A stretch of DNA of 64,000 bases from Leptospira gomenensis (GTDB lineage: Bacteria; Spirochaetota; Leptospiria; Leptospirales; Leptospiraceae), in NCBI RefSeq assembly GCF_004770155.1, contig NZ_RQFA01000073.1:1-64000 (forward strand). The letters run 5' to 3'. The translations under genes were made by a program, and so were the position numbers. Below are positions 56,072-64,000 of the stretch, one piece after another. Numbering within the stretch: position 1 is the stretch's first letter; each line of letters opens with the position of its first letter. A model generated the notes under the pieces. It was not told where the DNA came from and did no database searches. It worked only from the letters and a program-made list of their open reading frames with translations.

Positions 56072-56591
56072 TCTTTTGTTTTCCCCGGAAATACGCCTTT
56101 TCCAAAAGTCCGTTCGTTCTGTGAAGTCGTTCCACTATGACCGTGGACAAACTCATCAGAATTTCGATTCCGATCCGAGGTTTGGTTTCTATGATTTCCT
56201 TGAGATCGGGTTGGAAAAAACCGAGCAACGTGGTTTGTTCCAAGGCGATGGCGCTCGCGGTTCTTCGTTCCTCCGTGAATAAGGAAAGTTCTCCGAAAAA
56301 AGCGTGGGCGTCCAGATGCGCGAGATCCAGTTCGATTCCGTCGCGCACGGACCGAATTACGACCGATCCTTCGTAGACGAGATAAAATCCCGCTCCCACT
56401 TCTCCCTGTCGGAACACGGTCTCACCCTCCTGGTATTCGCGTATGTGGACCATTCTCGCGATTTCGATCAGGGTCCTTTTTTTCATTCTTCCGAATACGG
56501 AGGTCTCGCGGAGAAATTGTATGATCTCCTTATTGTTGGCCTCTTTTCTGCGAAAGATCTTTTTCCAGATGGGCAGATCCAATGCCTTCAA
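56064..56591 (-). CDS. cyclic-nucleotide-binding domain protein
   Basis: 175 residues from TTG 56591. A single cNMP-binding domain (about 28-150) holds GETVFRQGEVGAGFYLVYEGSV and the phosphate-binding cassette FFGELSLFTEERRTASA. There is no DNA-binding domain, so it acts by protein contact, perhaps on the adjacent transporter. The cyclase at 31743 shows that a cyclic-nucleotide signal is available. Confidence 0.9.
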   Translation of the reverse strand: MKALDLPIWKKIFRRKEANNKEIIQFLRETSVFGRMKKRTLIEIARMVHIREYQEGETVFRQGEVGAGFYLVYEGSVVIRSVRDGIELDLAHLDAHAFFGELSLFTEERRTASAIALEQTTLLGFFQPDLKEIIETKPRIGIEILMSLSTVIVERLHRTNGLLEKAYFRGKQKNA

Positions 56592-56595
56592 AAAC

Positions 56596-57144
56596 TTATT
56601 TCTCCTCTTCGAGTTTCATCGTAAAAATGAGAATCGTAAGTCCGATCGTCACGCAGGAATCGGCGAAGTTGAAGGCGGGCCATCTCGAAAACAGCAGAAA
56701 GTCCGGCCAGTCGAAATCGAGAAAGTCTACGACTCCGATGTATTCTCCCGCGCCGGGACTAAAACCGAGTCGGAACCCCGTCCCCGGAATTTTTACGAAA
56801 AATTTATCCAGAAAATTTCCGAACGCTCCGGCCATCACCAAATTCCATCCCCAAGGATTTCCGAGGTCGTGGTTCTTCCAACGATATCCGATCAGAAATA
56901 CGATCGCGATTCCCGTTGCGAGCAGAGAAGGTAATGCGTTGTCTTGGAACAATCCGAATACGAATCCGGTGTTGAAGGTCAACGTCATTCGAAAGAAATT
57001 TCCGAGCACTTCCAGATAACGATGCGGTTGGAAATACAGGATCACGAGGAACTTGGTCGTTAGATCGACGATGACTCCCACGAAAATGAAGCCGAGGTAA
57101 AAGGGGCGATACACGTCCAAAAACGGTTTTTCGAAATATTTCAC
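56596..57144 (-). CDS. lspA: lipoprotein signal peptidase
   Basis: A 182-residue LspA with four membrane helices. The aspartates are Asp113 in GNFLDK and Asp162 in FNFADS, and VVDFLDFDW is the conserved third block. It cleaves prolipoproteins at the lipidated Cys. The start is GTG at 57144, overlapping the ABC1 kinase stop (GTGA). Essential here, given the many lipoproteins. Confidence 0.95.
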   Translation of the reverse strand: MKYFEKPFLDVYRPFYLGFIFVGVIVDLTTKFLVILYFQPHRYLEVLGNFFRMTLTFNTGFVFGLFQDNALPSLLATGIAIVFLIGYRWKNHDLGNPWGWNLVMAGAFGNFLDKFFVKIPGTGFRLGFSPGAGEYIGVVDFLDFDWPDFLLFSRWPAFNFADSCVTIGLTILIFTMKLEEEK

Positions 57145-58862
57145 AAGGGGTTTCCTTTCTTTTTTAGTTTATTCTTCCAGAACGAATAGAGCAGTACAAG
57201 TCCGAAAAATCCGGAGGTTCCGAAAAAACTCCAGCTTTGGATTTCCATTCCTTTTTCGAGATAATAATTTCCGAAATGAATTCCTGCAATCAGGAAAACG
57301 GAATACAGGATCTGATGTCCGAGGACGTACATCTTCCGGGTATGTCGTTCTACCTCGACGAGTTGGATTCCTTGTTTTCCTCGGTTGATGTTTTGGAGTA
57401 CTTTATAAAATTCTCCAGGAATGGATAAGGTGTTTCCTAATAAATTTTTATCTTCGTTTAACAAAAGTGACTCCAGTCCGCCTTCTTTTCCGGAGGCGAC
57501 GGTCCGGAACGGTTTTTCGCCGTAGTCCAATACGGTCCGATAGGGATCTAAGATCGCGGTGATCCCTACCAATAAGCCCAATACCCGTTCCAGGAATATG
57601 AAATTTTCCGGGATCTGAATCATCCTGAAAATTTCCTTGAGACTGGAATTGATCTCTTTGAGAAACAATCGGTCCTCTCTCGTATGTATTTGTTCCAGGG
57701 AAAGGTTCCGGAAATAATCCGTATCCGATACGAAACGGCCCAACTTTTCGAGGGAATAGCGGACCACTTCCTCGAGTTTATCGCGATCGGCGCTCGAAGA
57801 TAGGGCTCCGATCTCCTCCAATCCGGTCACGACTCCATAGTAGTCTTTGGCGATTCCCGAAAGAAGGATTTTTTTGAGAGCATACACTCCGCCGGAAGGC
57901 ATTTCTCCGACCGCCCCGAAATCGATAAAACATAACTTTTCATCGGGAGTATAGATCAGATTTCCCGGATGAGGATCCGCGTGGTAAAATCGATATTGAA
58001 AGAGCATCAATACGTAGGCGCGGACCAATAATTCCACGGGTCGGGATTTGGCCTGCCCTTTGAGAACGGGTTGCGCTTTCGTGATTTTTACTCCTTCCAC
58101 AAACTCGGTGACCAGCACGCTCTTTCCGGAAAATTGTCGGATCACCTTGGGAAATACGTAGTCCGGTTCTTCCGCGAAAAACTGTCGCATTCGATCGTAG
58201 GAATCGGCTTCGAGTTGAAGATCGGTTTCCCTCGTGACAAGATGTGTGATTTCGTCGTGAATTTTGCCGTATTCGAATCGAAAGAGATATCGGTTGATCC
58301 GTTTGAGAAAGGAGCGTATGTTTTTGAGATCGTTGGCGATGAGTGTTTCGATTCCGGGATACAAAACCTTGATCGCGACTTTTTGTCCTCCGACGGATGC
58401 GACGTGGACCTGCGCGGTGGAGGCGCTTGCCTCCGGTACGCTTTGGATGTCCGGAAATACTTTGGTGATTTCCTTTCCGAATTCGGTGCGGAATCGTTCC
58501 TCGATTTCGGAAAACGGATGCGGGGGAACTCTGTCCTGCAGTTCTTGTAGGGATTCCGTAAACGAATCCGGAAATACGTGCGATAGATTTCCGAGATATT
58601 GTCCGAGTTTGATGTAAACTCCTCCCATGGATAGGAAGAAGTTCCTACAATCTTCGCCTAACGAATGAAAATACGCTTCTTGACGATTCGGTTTTCGGTA
58701 GGAAGGGAATACGATTCTTCCTAATTTAAAAAACCAGACTATGGACCAGATTTTTTTCCAAACGAAGGAGCTCGCGTTCCAAAAACGCCAGGAGCTTCCG
58801 TGACGTTTGTAAGAAGGAAGGTCCTGAGGTTCGGTTGTTCCTGTCGTGGAAGAAACGAGCAT
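57141..58862 (-). CDS. ABC1/UbiB-family atypical kinase
   Basis: A 573-residue UbiB/COQ8-like protein. The KxGQ motif is in [16 protein letters not shown]-type loop in STAQVHVA, the ATP-binding Lys in VAIKVLYPG, and the metal motif in CFIDFGAVG. Two C-terminal membrane helices follow (about 520-565). Members act in quinone biosynthesis or lipid homeostasis. It is coupled to lspA. Confidence 0.92.
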   Translation of the reverse strand: MLVSSTTGTTEPQDLPSYKRHGSSWRFWNASSFVWKKIWSIVWFFKLGRIVFPSYRKPNRQEAYFHSLGEDCRNFFLSMGGVYIKLGQYLGNLSHVFPDSFTESLQELQDRVPPHPFSEIEERFRTEFGKEITKVFPDIQSVPEASASTAQVHVASVGGQKVAIKVLYPGIETLIANDLKNIRSFLKRINRYLFRFEYGKIHDEITHLVTRETDLQLEADSYDRMRQFFAEEPDYVFPKVIRQFSGKSVLVTEFVEGVKITKAQPVLKGQAKSRPVELLVRAYVLMLFQYRFYHADPHPGNLIYTPDEKLCFIDFGAVGEMPSGGVYALKKILLSGIAKDYYGVVTGLEEIGALSSSADRDKLEEVVRYSLEKLGRFVSDTDYFRNLSLEQIHTREDRLFLKEINSSLKEIFRMIQIPENFIFLERVLGLLVGITAILDPYRTVLDYGEKPFRTVASGKEGGLESLLLNEDKNLLGNTLSIPGEFYKVLQNINRGKQGIQLVEVERHTRKMYVLGHQILYSVFLIAGIHFGNYYLEKGMEIQSWSFFGTSGFFGLVLLYSFWKNKLKKKGNPL

Positions 58863-58873
58863 GGTCGGAATTT

Positions 58874-60082
58874 CTAAACCTCTAGGATTCTTTTTTCGGC
58901 TCCTCTCCGGATCTTGTCCAAAAGAACGAGGATTTGCAGATTCTCCTCCATATCTCCCGTAATCGCGGAAGTTTTTCCGGTCATATTCCGAAAGAGTGAA
59001 TCATAGAGGTTCAAAAACGGATTCGAGCCTGCGGAAGATTTTTCCGAAATCGGAACCGGAGTCAAACTATTAAATCCTTTGTATTTGCGGGAAGGTTTGG
59101 ATTTCCAAAAAGAAATTCCGTCGTTTCCGACCAAAATCCGGGCGAATTCGGTTTGGATGTCCAACTCGAACTGAAAGTAATTCCGCATTCCTCCCGCCTC
59201 CAAGAATACCGTTGTTCCGTCCGGGTAGGTCATCAGAGCCAAGGCTTGTTCTTCCACGGGGGAATTCGGATACGATCTTGTAACCGAACGGATCGATTCC
59301 GGCATTCCGAGATACCAAGTCAATAGATCCACGGCGTGTGTTCCGTCGTGGAAGAGCGGGCCGGTTTTGTCCAGAATCGCCCGGCCCGGTGCACGAGCCG
59401 ATGTGAGGACGGAAGCGCGGATGGTTCGTACCGGACCGTAGGTTTTGTTTTGAATCCATCGGCGAACCCGAGCATACATCGGATGATAGCGGCGCTCGTG
59501 ATTGACGCGAAGATCGGCGCCGGTGTTACGACAAAGTTCGGCGAGTTTTCGGGCGTGAGAGACCGTATGACAGACCGGTTTTTCCACGAGCAAATGTCGG
59601 AACCCGAACCGTATCGCATCGCGGGAAAGTTCGTAGTGGGTTTCGGACGGGGTCGCAATGACGACGAGACAAGAGGGAAGGTCGATTTTATCGGAAAGTT
59701 TGTGGGAACTCCCCCGCAGAGACGGAGATTTTTTCCGGAGTTCGTAGGAACTCCCCGTCTCCGGAATCGGAACGGCCACGATTTTATTTTTTGAGTTTTG
59801 TGCATCGGGGGAGTTCCTACGTTTTACGTTTCTGTCGGAGGACCGGACTCGCTCGGTCCATTCCCGGAAGTCGGAAAAACATTCCGTTTTCGGAATATTC
59901 CAATCTTTGCAAAACCGATCCCGTTTTTCCGGAGAAGGATCGATCGCTCCGATCAGTCGGAACTTTTTTCTTCCCCAAGGAGAGAAGATCGTTCCCGCGT
60001 GTGTGCAGGGATGTTTGCGTAACGGGTCCTTTTCGAGCAGAGAGGAAATTCTTCCGAGACCGATCAATAAAACGGGAATCAT
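58874..60082 (-). CDS. Gfo/Idh/MocA oxidoreductase with repeat-bearing insertion
   Basis: 402 residues. The N-terminal Rossmann fold starts IGLGRISS. The conserved VVIATPSETHY and LLVEKPVCH segments are present, and a C-terminal alpha/beta domain follows. Residues about 79-133, between the DFREWTE and LPSCLVVIATP strands, are basic, low in order, and have no counterpart in the family. The DNA for that segment (59684-59848) contains three copies of the interspersed repeat, in frame. The sugar substrate is unknown. Confidence 0.88.
   Translation of the reverse strand: MIPVLLIGLGRISSLLEKDPLRKHPCTHAGTIFSPWGRKKFRLIGAIDPSPEKRDRFCKDWNIPKTECFSDFREWTERVRSSDRNVKRRNSPDAQNSKNKIVAVPIPETGSSYELRKKSPSLRGSSHKLSDKIDLPSCLVVIATPSETHYELSRDAIRFGFRHLLVEKPVCHTVSHARKLAELCRNTGADLRVNHERRYHPMYARVRRWIQNKTYGPVRTIRASVLTSARAPGRAILDKTGPLFHDGTHAVDLLTWYLGMPESIRSVTRSYPNSPVEEQALALMTYPDGTTVFLEAGGMRNYFQFELDIQTEFARILVGNDGISFWKSKPSRKYKGFNSLTPVPISEKSSAGSNPFLNLYDSLFRNMTGKTSAITGDMEENLQILVLLDKIRRGAEKRILEV
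59684..59848. repeat. repeat-bearing insertion inside a coding sequence
   Basis: Repeat copies at 59702-59715 (GTGGGAACTCCCCC), 59744-59756 (GTAGGAACTCCCC) and 59807-59820 (GGGGGAGTTCCTAC, inverted). The insert is about 165 bp, a multiple of three, and adds about 55 codons without stops. Confidence 0.75.
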
Positions 60083-60486
60083 AGAACGTCCTTCAGAGTC
60101 GCGAACTGGAGCGGCGGAAGCAAGAGTTATTTTCGTCTTCCTTTCGAGGAGATCCTACATCCGAATCAAAACCGAATTCCTTCTCTGCGGGGGAGTTCCC
60201 ACACTTTTCAAAGAACACTCGTGTACCGTTTGCAAAACGAAAGTGACGGCGATTCTTTTTCTCACGCGAAGGATCGTTTCTCCGTAGGATCTCCTTCCGG
60301 ACGGATCTACGTTCCGAAATCTTCCCGAAAATGGAGATCGGAAAATGGAACCGTTTCACTCAGAATACTATTTTCCGCCCCGAATCGCACATCGCAAAAA
60401 AACCACGCGCAAATCGTATACGGAGATCCGACATCCCACGACATCCCACAAACAACGCAGAACAAACCGACTAAAATCGGTTTTCC
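60083..60486. other. intergenic stretch with repeat copies
   Basis: Copies of the interspersed repeat lie at 60146-60158 (GAGGAGATCCTAC), 60189-60202 (GGGGGAGTTCCCAC) and 60285-60295 (GTAGGATCTCC). No gene with plausible composition is seen on either strand. Confidence 0.65.
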
Positions 60487-61968
60487 TTATTTGTGATTGG
60501 ACCAAGGCGCCGCCTTTTCCAGTTGGGCGCTGAGACGAAAGAGAATGTCCTCCCTTCTTTTTGCAGCGGTGAACTGTAATCCCAAAGGAAGTTGATCCGC
60601 GGTTTGGCCGATCGGGATCGAAACCGAAGGTTGGCCCGTAAGATTGGCGAGTTGTGTGAACGGAGTTCTCGAAAGACTTTGTTCTACAAGTTGATCCACC
60701 AACCCCGAGGCGAGCAACATTCTCCCCAAACCCAATCGACCGACGATCTGCATCGCGATCGTTTCTCCGACCTTCGGTTCCAGTTCTCCGATTTTTGCGG
60801 GAGGCATTGCGGTCGTAGGTGTGAGATAAACGTCGTACGTTTCGTGAAAGGTTTCCATCGCGATCGCCGCCTTGTCCCATTCCTGAAGATTGAGAACGAA
60901 TTCTCCGGCAGAAACCGTTCTTCCCAAAAGTCCGAGAATCCAAGAAACGGATTCGACGTCTCCCATTCTCGCTTTTCGTCCTAAAATCGCTTCCAGATTT
61001 TTGATCTGCGCGGCGACTTCTCCGAAATACATCGTGATAAACGCGCGACCGATCGCCTTACCGTCCACGGGCGCTTCTTTTTCTTCCACTTTGTGACCGA
61101 GAGAATGGAGAAGTTTTGCGGTGTGGAGAACCGACTCGATACAATCCGGATGCACCGGCGTTCCGATCGGAGACTGCGTCGAAAATGCGATCCTCAGTTT
61201 TCCGGGCGGTTTTTTGATCTCGGAGAGATATCCGGTTTTTGCGTCGAAAGAAAACGCGCCCCCCGATTCGATTCCGGAAAGCGCATCCAAAAACGCCGCG
61301 CTATCGCGGACGGTTCTCGTAAGAACGTGATCCACGGACGCTCCTTGCCAATATCTTCCGACATAGGGCCCTACCGGAGTTCTCCCCCGTGTAGGTTTGA
61401 GACCGTATAACCCGCAATAGGCGGCCGGAATTCGGATCGATCCTCCTCCATCCGAACCCGTTGCTACGGGAACCATTCCGGAGGCAACCGCGGCCGCCGC
61501 TCCTCCGGAAGAACCTCCCGGAGTCCGTTCCAGGTTCCAAGGATTTCGAGTGGGTCCGTGAAATTTCGGCTCGGTGATCCCCATCAGCGCGAATTCCGGC
61601 GTGTTCGTCTGACCTAAAAAAATCGTTCCCGCATTGCGCAGACGTTTGACGAATTCGGAATCCTGGGGAGAAATATAATTTCGAAACGCTTTCGACCCGG
61701 AAGTCAAAGGAGCACCTTCGATCGCATGGATGAGGTCCTTGACTAACGTAGGAACTCCTCGAAACGGTCCTTCGGGAAGTTTGGATTTCGCGGTTTTTCT
61801 CGCTTCGTCGTAAAAACGACTGATGACAGCGTTGAGACCGGGGTTGATGGATTCAATTCGTTCGATCGCGGACTCCACGAGTTCGGAAGGATGAACCGAT
61901 TTTTTCCGTACAAGCTCCGCTAAGCCGATTGCGTCATAATACGTATATTCTGAAAAGGGGCGAGACAT
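60487..61968 (-). CDS. amidase signature family protein
   Basis: A 493-residue amidase. The catalytic Lys is in GVPTLVKDL. The Ser-cis-Ser-Lys signature region reads [31 protein letters not shown]. The C-terminal half resembles fatty-acid-amide or 6-aminohexanoate-type amidases more than GatA, and no gatB or gatC is near. Substrate unknown. It has no signal peptide, so it should be cytoplasmic. Confidence 0.92.
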   Translation of the reverse strand: MSRPFSEYTYYDAIGLAELVRKKSVHPSELVESAIERIESINPGLNAVISRFYDEARKTAKSKLPEGPFRGVPTLVKDLIHAIEGAPLTSGSKAFRNYISPQDSEFVKRLRNAGTIFLGQTNTPEFALMGITEPKFHGPTRNPWNLERTPGGSSGGAAAAVASGMVPVATGSDGGGSIRIPAAYCGLYGLKPTRGRTPVGPYVGRYWQGASVDHVLTRTVRDSAAFLDALSGIESGGAFSFDAKTGYLSEIKKPPGKLRIAFSTQSPIGTPVHPDCIESVLHTAKLLHSLGHKVEEKEAPVDGKAIGRAFITMYFGEVAAQIKNLEAILGRKARMGDVESVSWILGLLGRTVSAGEFVLNLQEWDKAAIAMETFHETYDVYLTPTTAMPPAKIGELEPKVGETIAMQIVGRLGLGRMLLASGLVDQLVEQSLSRTPFTQLANLTGQPSVSIPIGQTADQLPLGLQFTAAKRREDILFRLSAQLEKAAPWSNHK

Positions 61969-62130
61969 CGTTGCACTCCGAAATCAAAGAGGGAACTCCC
62001 TCCCGAACTTCGGGTCAAGATATAAAAAAGGACTTTTTCGGATTCCTGGAAAATCAGGATTGAAAAAATGTGGATCAGGATCCGGAACGGTGATCCGATC
62101 CTTAAAGAAAGACGGTCTTACACAACGAAA

Positions 62131-63102
62131 ATGGTTTCCAAACTCAATCTACTCCCATCGATTCTATTCTTTTTTCCCGTCTTTCTGTTCGCCGATCCGG
62201 TTTTGGATAGCGAGTTTCTCAGAGCGGTTCAGGAAGGAGATCCTAAAAAAACGGAGATCTTGCTCCAGGCGGGGGCCAACGTGGACGCGGCGGATTCGAG
62301 AGGGAAAACCGCGCTGATGATCGCCGATCATCGACCCGAGGTGGCGGAAGTGCTGATTCGCGCAGGGGCCAACGTGAACATCCAGGACAAGGATGGAATT
62401 TCCGTTCTTATGGAAAGTTTATCGGGGCTTTTGGATGTGAAGGTTTTGGACATCGACGATCTCGCGGTCCCAAAACGATTGATCGAATCCGGGGCGAAAC
62501 TGGAATACGTTTCCAAAACCTCGACCTCCGAAAAACCGACCTCGCTTTTGAACCTCGCTATTCGTCATTCCAATCTTGTCCTCGTTCAGTTTCTCGTGAA
62601 CAATCGTGCCGACGTGAATTTCGACAAGGGAAATCCGGAAGAATTTCCCCTCTTTCTGGCGAGCGGTGCTGGAAATTCCTCCGCAAGTTTTTCGATCGTG
62701 GAGTTCCTACTCAAGAATCAGGCCAAACCGGATTATACCAGTCGCCTTCACGAAAAGACGGTGGAAGGTAAAACGATACAAGCCGGAGCCGACAACGCAC
62801 TCCACTATTTATCCGAAGAGCCCAATCCCGATCTGAGAATCGCCGAACTCCTGGTGAAATCGGGCACCAATCTCAATCACAGAAACGTGGAAGGAATCAC
62901 TCCTCTGTTACAGGCGATCGTCAGAAAAAGATCGGCTCTGGCCGAAAAACTCCTGGAGCTGGGAGCCGATCCTTCCATCGCGGACGTTCAAGGACGCACT
63001 TGTCTGGAAGAGGCCCGCAAACACAAGTTAGACGGATTAGAAAGTCTCATATTAAAACGAATCGGCGGCTCCAAGGACAATTCGGACAAATCCGGGCTTT
63101 AA
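62131..63102 (+). CDS. exported ankyrin-repeat protein
   Basis: 323 residues from ATG 62131; the open frame extends upstream, but 62131 gives a proper signal peptide (LLPSILFFFPVFLFADP). About seven ankyrin repeats follow, for example GKTALMIADHRPEVAEVLIRAGANV with its GAD/GAN turns. Periplasmic ankyrin proteins in bacteria often accompany catalase or act as scaffolds; no partner is evident here. Confidence 0.9.
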   Translation: MVSKLNLLPSILFFFPVFLFADPVLDSEFLRAVQEGDPKKTEILLQAGANVDAADSRGKTALMIADHRPEVAEVLIRAGANVNIQDKDGISVLMESLSGLLDVKVLDIDDLAVPKRLIESGAKLEYVSKTSTSEKPTSLLNLAIRHSNLVLVQFLVNNRADVNFDKGNPEEFPLFLASGAGNSSASFSIVEFLLKNQAKPDYTSRLHEKTVEGKTIQAGADNALHYLSEEPNPDLRIAELLVKSGTNLNHRNVEGITPLLQAIVRKRSALAEKLLELGADPSIADVQGRTCLEEARKHKLDGLESLILKRIGGSKDNSDKSGL

Positions 63103-63623
63103 GTTCTTAGCCCCGTATTCTCCGCGTTAGTCGCCGAAAAGGAAACGGAAATTCCTTTCCGATTTCCCATTCCTAATAATTTCCTTTTTTTTAAAAAGAC
63201 ATTCAAGATCAAAGCCCTCTTGCGACGAAGTATACGTTATCGCACGTTGTTTGTTGAAATTATGAAATTTATAAACGGAGAAACTCATATAACATAGGAT
63301 TATCGCAACATGAGGTCGTCGCGAAAGAATGAACACGTGTACGACGAAGAAGCGGAATATGATTCCTTTTCGGGACTTCGTTTAATCTTATCGTATACGA
63401 ATCATTTTATAAATTTTAACAAGAGAAGAATATTTCGACAGCAGGTAGTATACTCGAACGTCGCCTAACACGGGTAATTTTCGCTTAATAAATTACTGGT
63501 TGTTAGGTTCTCAGGATCTGAAATTTTTGCCATTGAACGGCTGTTAGCTTGTAAGCAATCCGTTCTACATCAGAAAAATCGAATTCGTTGGAACGACGAA
63601 TGATTCGGATTTGTACGGTATAA
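63103..63623. other. AT-rich gap with an attC-like hairpin
   Basis: No gene is seen. From about 63180 on, the sequence is noticeably AT-rich. Bases 63463-63508 form an interrupted hairpin: GCCTAAC at 63463-63469 with GTTAGGT at 63502-63508, and inner arms GTAATTT (63474-63480) and AAATTAC (63490-63496) separated by unequal spacers. Confidence 0.55.
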
Positions 63624-64000
63624 ATGTCTCAAGAGGCCAATCGAAAAATAAAAAATAAATTTTTAGGTCAGTTTTTTACTCCCGAAAAAGTTGCGGACTT
63701 CCTAGTGGATTGGGTTCTTGGAGCGAAACGTCTCGAAGGTTTTTCGGGAGAACGCAAACGTATACTCGATCCCGCGATCGGAAACGGAGTTTTTTTTAAA
63801 AGCCTACTTGATAAACGACCCGAGATCGAAGCGGATTGGGTAGGATTCGATTTAGACGTTCAGTGTCTGGAAGCAAGTCGTTCCACTTTGGAAAACGGCA
63901 TCTCCGCTAAAAGTTCGCTTCAATTTCACGACAGGGATTTTTTGCTCGAAAACTCCGAACAAAAATTCGACGTCATTTTATGCAACCCTCCTTATAGAAA
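63624..64000 (+). CDS. N6-adenine DNA methyltransferase, cut by the window end
   Basis: The first 125 or so codons of a class I N6-adenine methyltransferase. [15 protein letters not shown] is the characteristic opening, motif I is [12 protein letters not shown], and the catalytic motif IV NPPY lies at the very end of the window. This pattern is typical of Eco57I/type IIG or type I/II modification enzymes, so a restriction system may follow. The ATG at 63624 follows an AT-rich region without a clear Shine-Dalgarno site. Confidence 0.88.
   Translation, partial: MSQEANRKIKNKFLGQFFTPEKVADFLVDWVLGAKRLEGFSGERKRILDPAIGNGVFFKSLLDKRPEIEADWVGFDLDVQCLEASRSTLENGISAKSSLQFHDRDFLLENSEQKFDVILCNPPYR

Noticed and set aside
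60093..60359. 88-residue minus-strand frame in the repeat-bearing gap
   Set aside because: Arg/Lys-rich, built partly from repeat copies, with no motif.

Overview
The window is chromosomal DNA from a Leptospira. The evidence is the gene content and order (rplU-prp-rpmA then obg-proB-proA-nadD, a LexA closely matching the Leptospira protein, many lipoproteins with spirochaetal lipoboxes, a 7TMR-DISM cyclase, and an ABC1 kinase beside lspA). Base composition looks clearly richer in G+C than L. interrogans, so one of the higher-GC pathogen-clade species is likely; this is an estimate by eye, not a calculation. No rRNA, tRNA, CRISPR array, transposase or phage gene was seen.

Layout. 1-7855: a lipoprotein, a TolC-like channel and an HlyD/CzcB-type adaptor without a pump gene, then lexA, a lipoprotein, ctpA, tsaD and pssA. 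7856-8310: a convergent intergenic stretch with a hairpin and a ten-unit 20-bp minisatellite. 8311-10976 (minus): two predicted outer-membrane beta-barrel genes. 11180-14157: a promoter with a lexA-like dyad drives a small unknown gene, radC and a Wzm/Wzt-type polysaccharide exporter, tightly coupled, followed by ugd. 15710-19177 (minus): a SnoaL-like gene, purK-purE and murF. 20043-24936 (minus): nadD, proA, proB, obg, then rpmA, prp and rplU. 24937-26100: a long stretch without a convincing gene, leading to a small duplicated membrane protein with a strong terminator.

26654-36913 holds an LpxC-like protein lacking one zinc ligand, fabG and a MarR regulator sharing matched palindromes, a GH13 glucosidase, a dienelactone hydrolase, an adenylate/guanylate cyclase, and a WYL regulator divergent from a short-chain dehydrogenase with paired operator-like dyads between them. 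36938-44706 holds a DUF3089 protein, a DUF1304 protein, an ECF sigma factor, a flavin reductase, a PPC-repeat protein that has probably lost its signal peptide, purL and a leucine-rich-repeat lipoprotein. 44714-63102 holds ileS, a STAS protein, a 622-residue unknown, a nitrilase-fold protein without its cysteine, a large secreted monoheme protein, a PerM transporter, a cNMP-binding protein, lspA, an ABC1 kinase, a Gfo/Idh/MocA dehydrogenase carrying an in-frame repeat-bearing insertion, an amidase and an ankyrin protein. The window ends inside an N6-adenine DNA methyltransferase that may open an accessory region.

Most functions are housekeeping: purine and proline synthesis, cell wall, tRNA charging and modification, lipoprotein processing and NAD synthesis. 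The most interesting material is regulatory or repetitive: a 20-nt motif shared by lexA and the radC operon, self-consistent operator pairs for two regulators, an interspersed GTRGGAWCTCC repeat family, and several conserved genes with altered catalytic residues.
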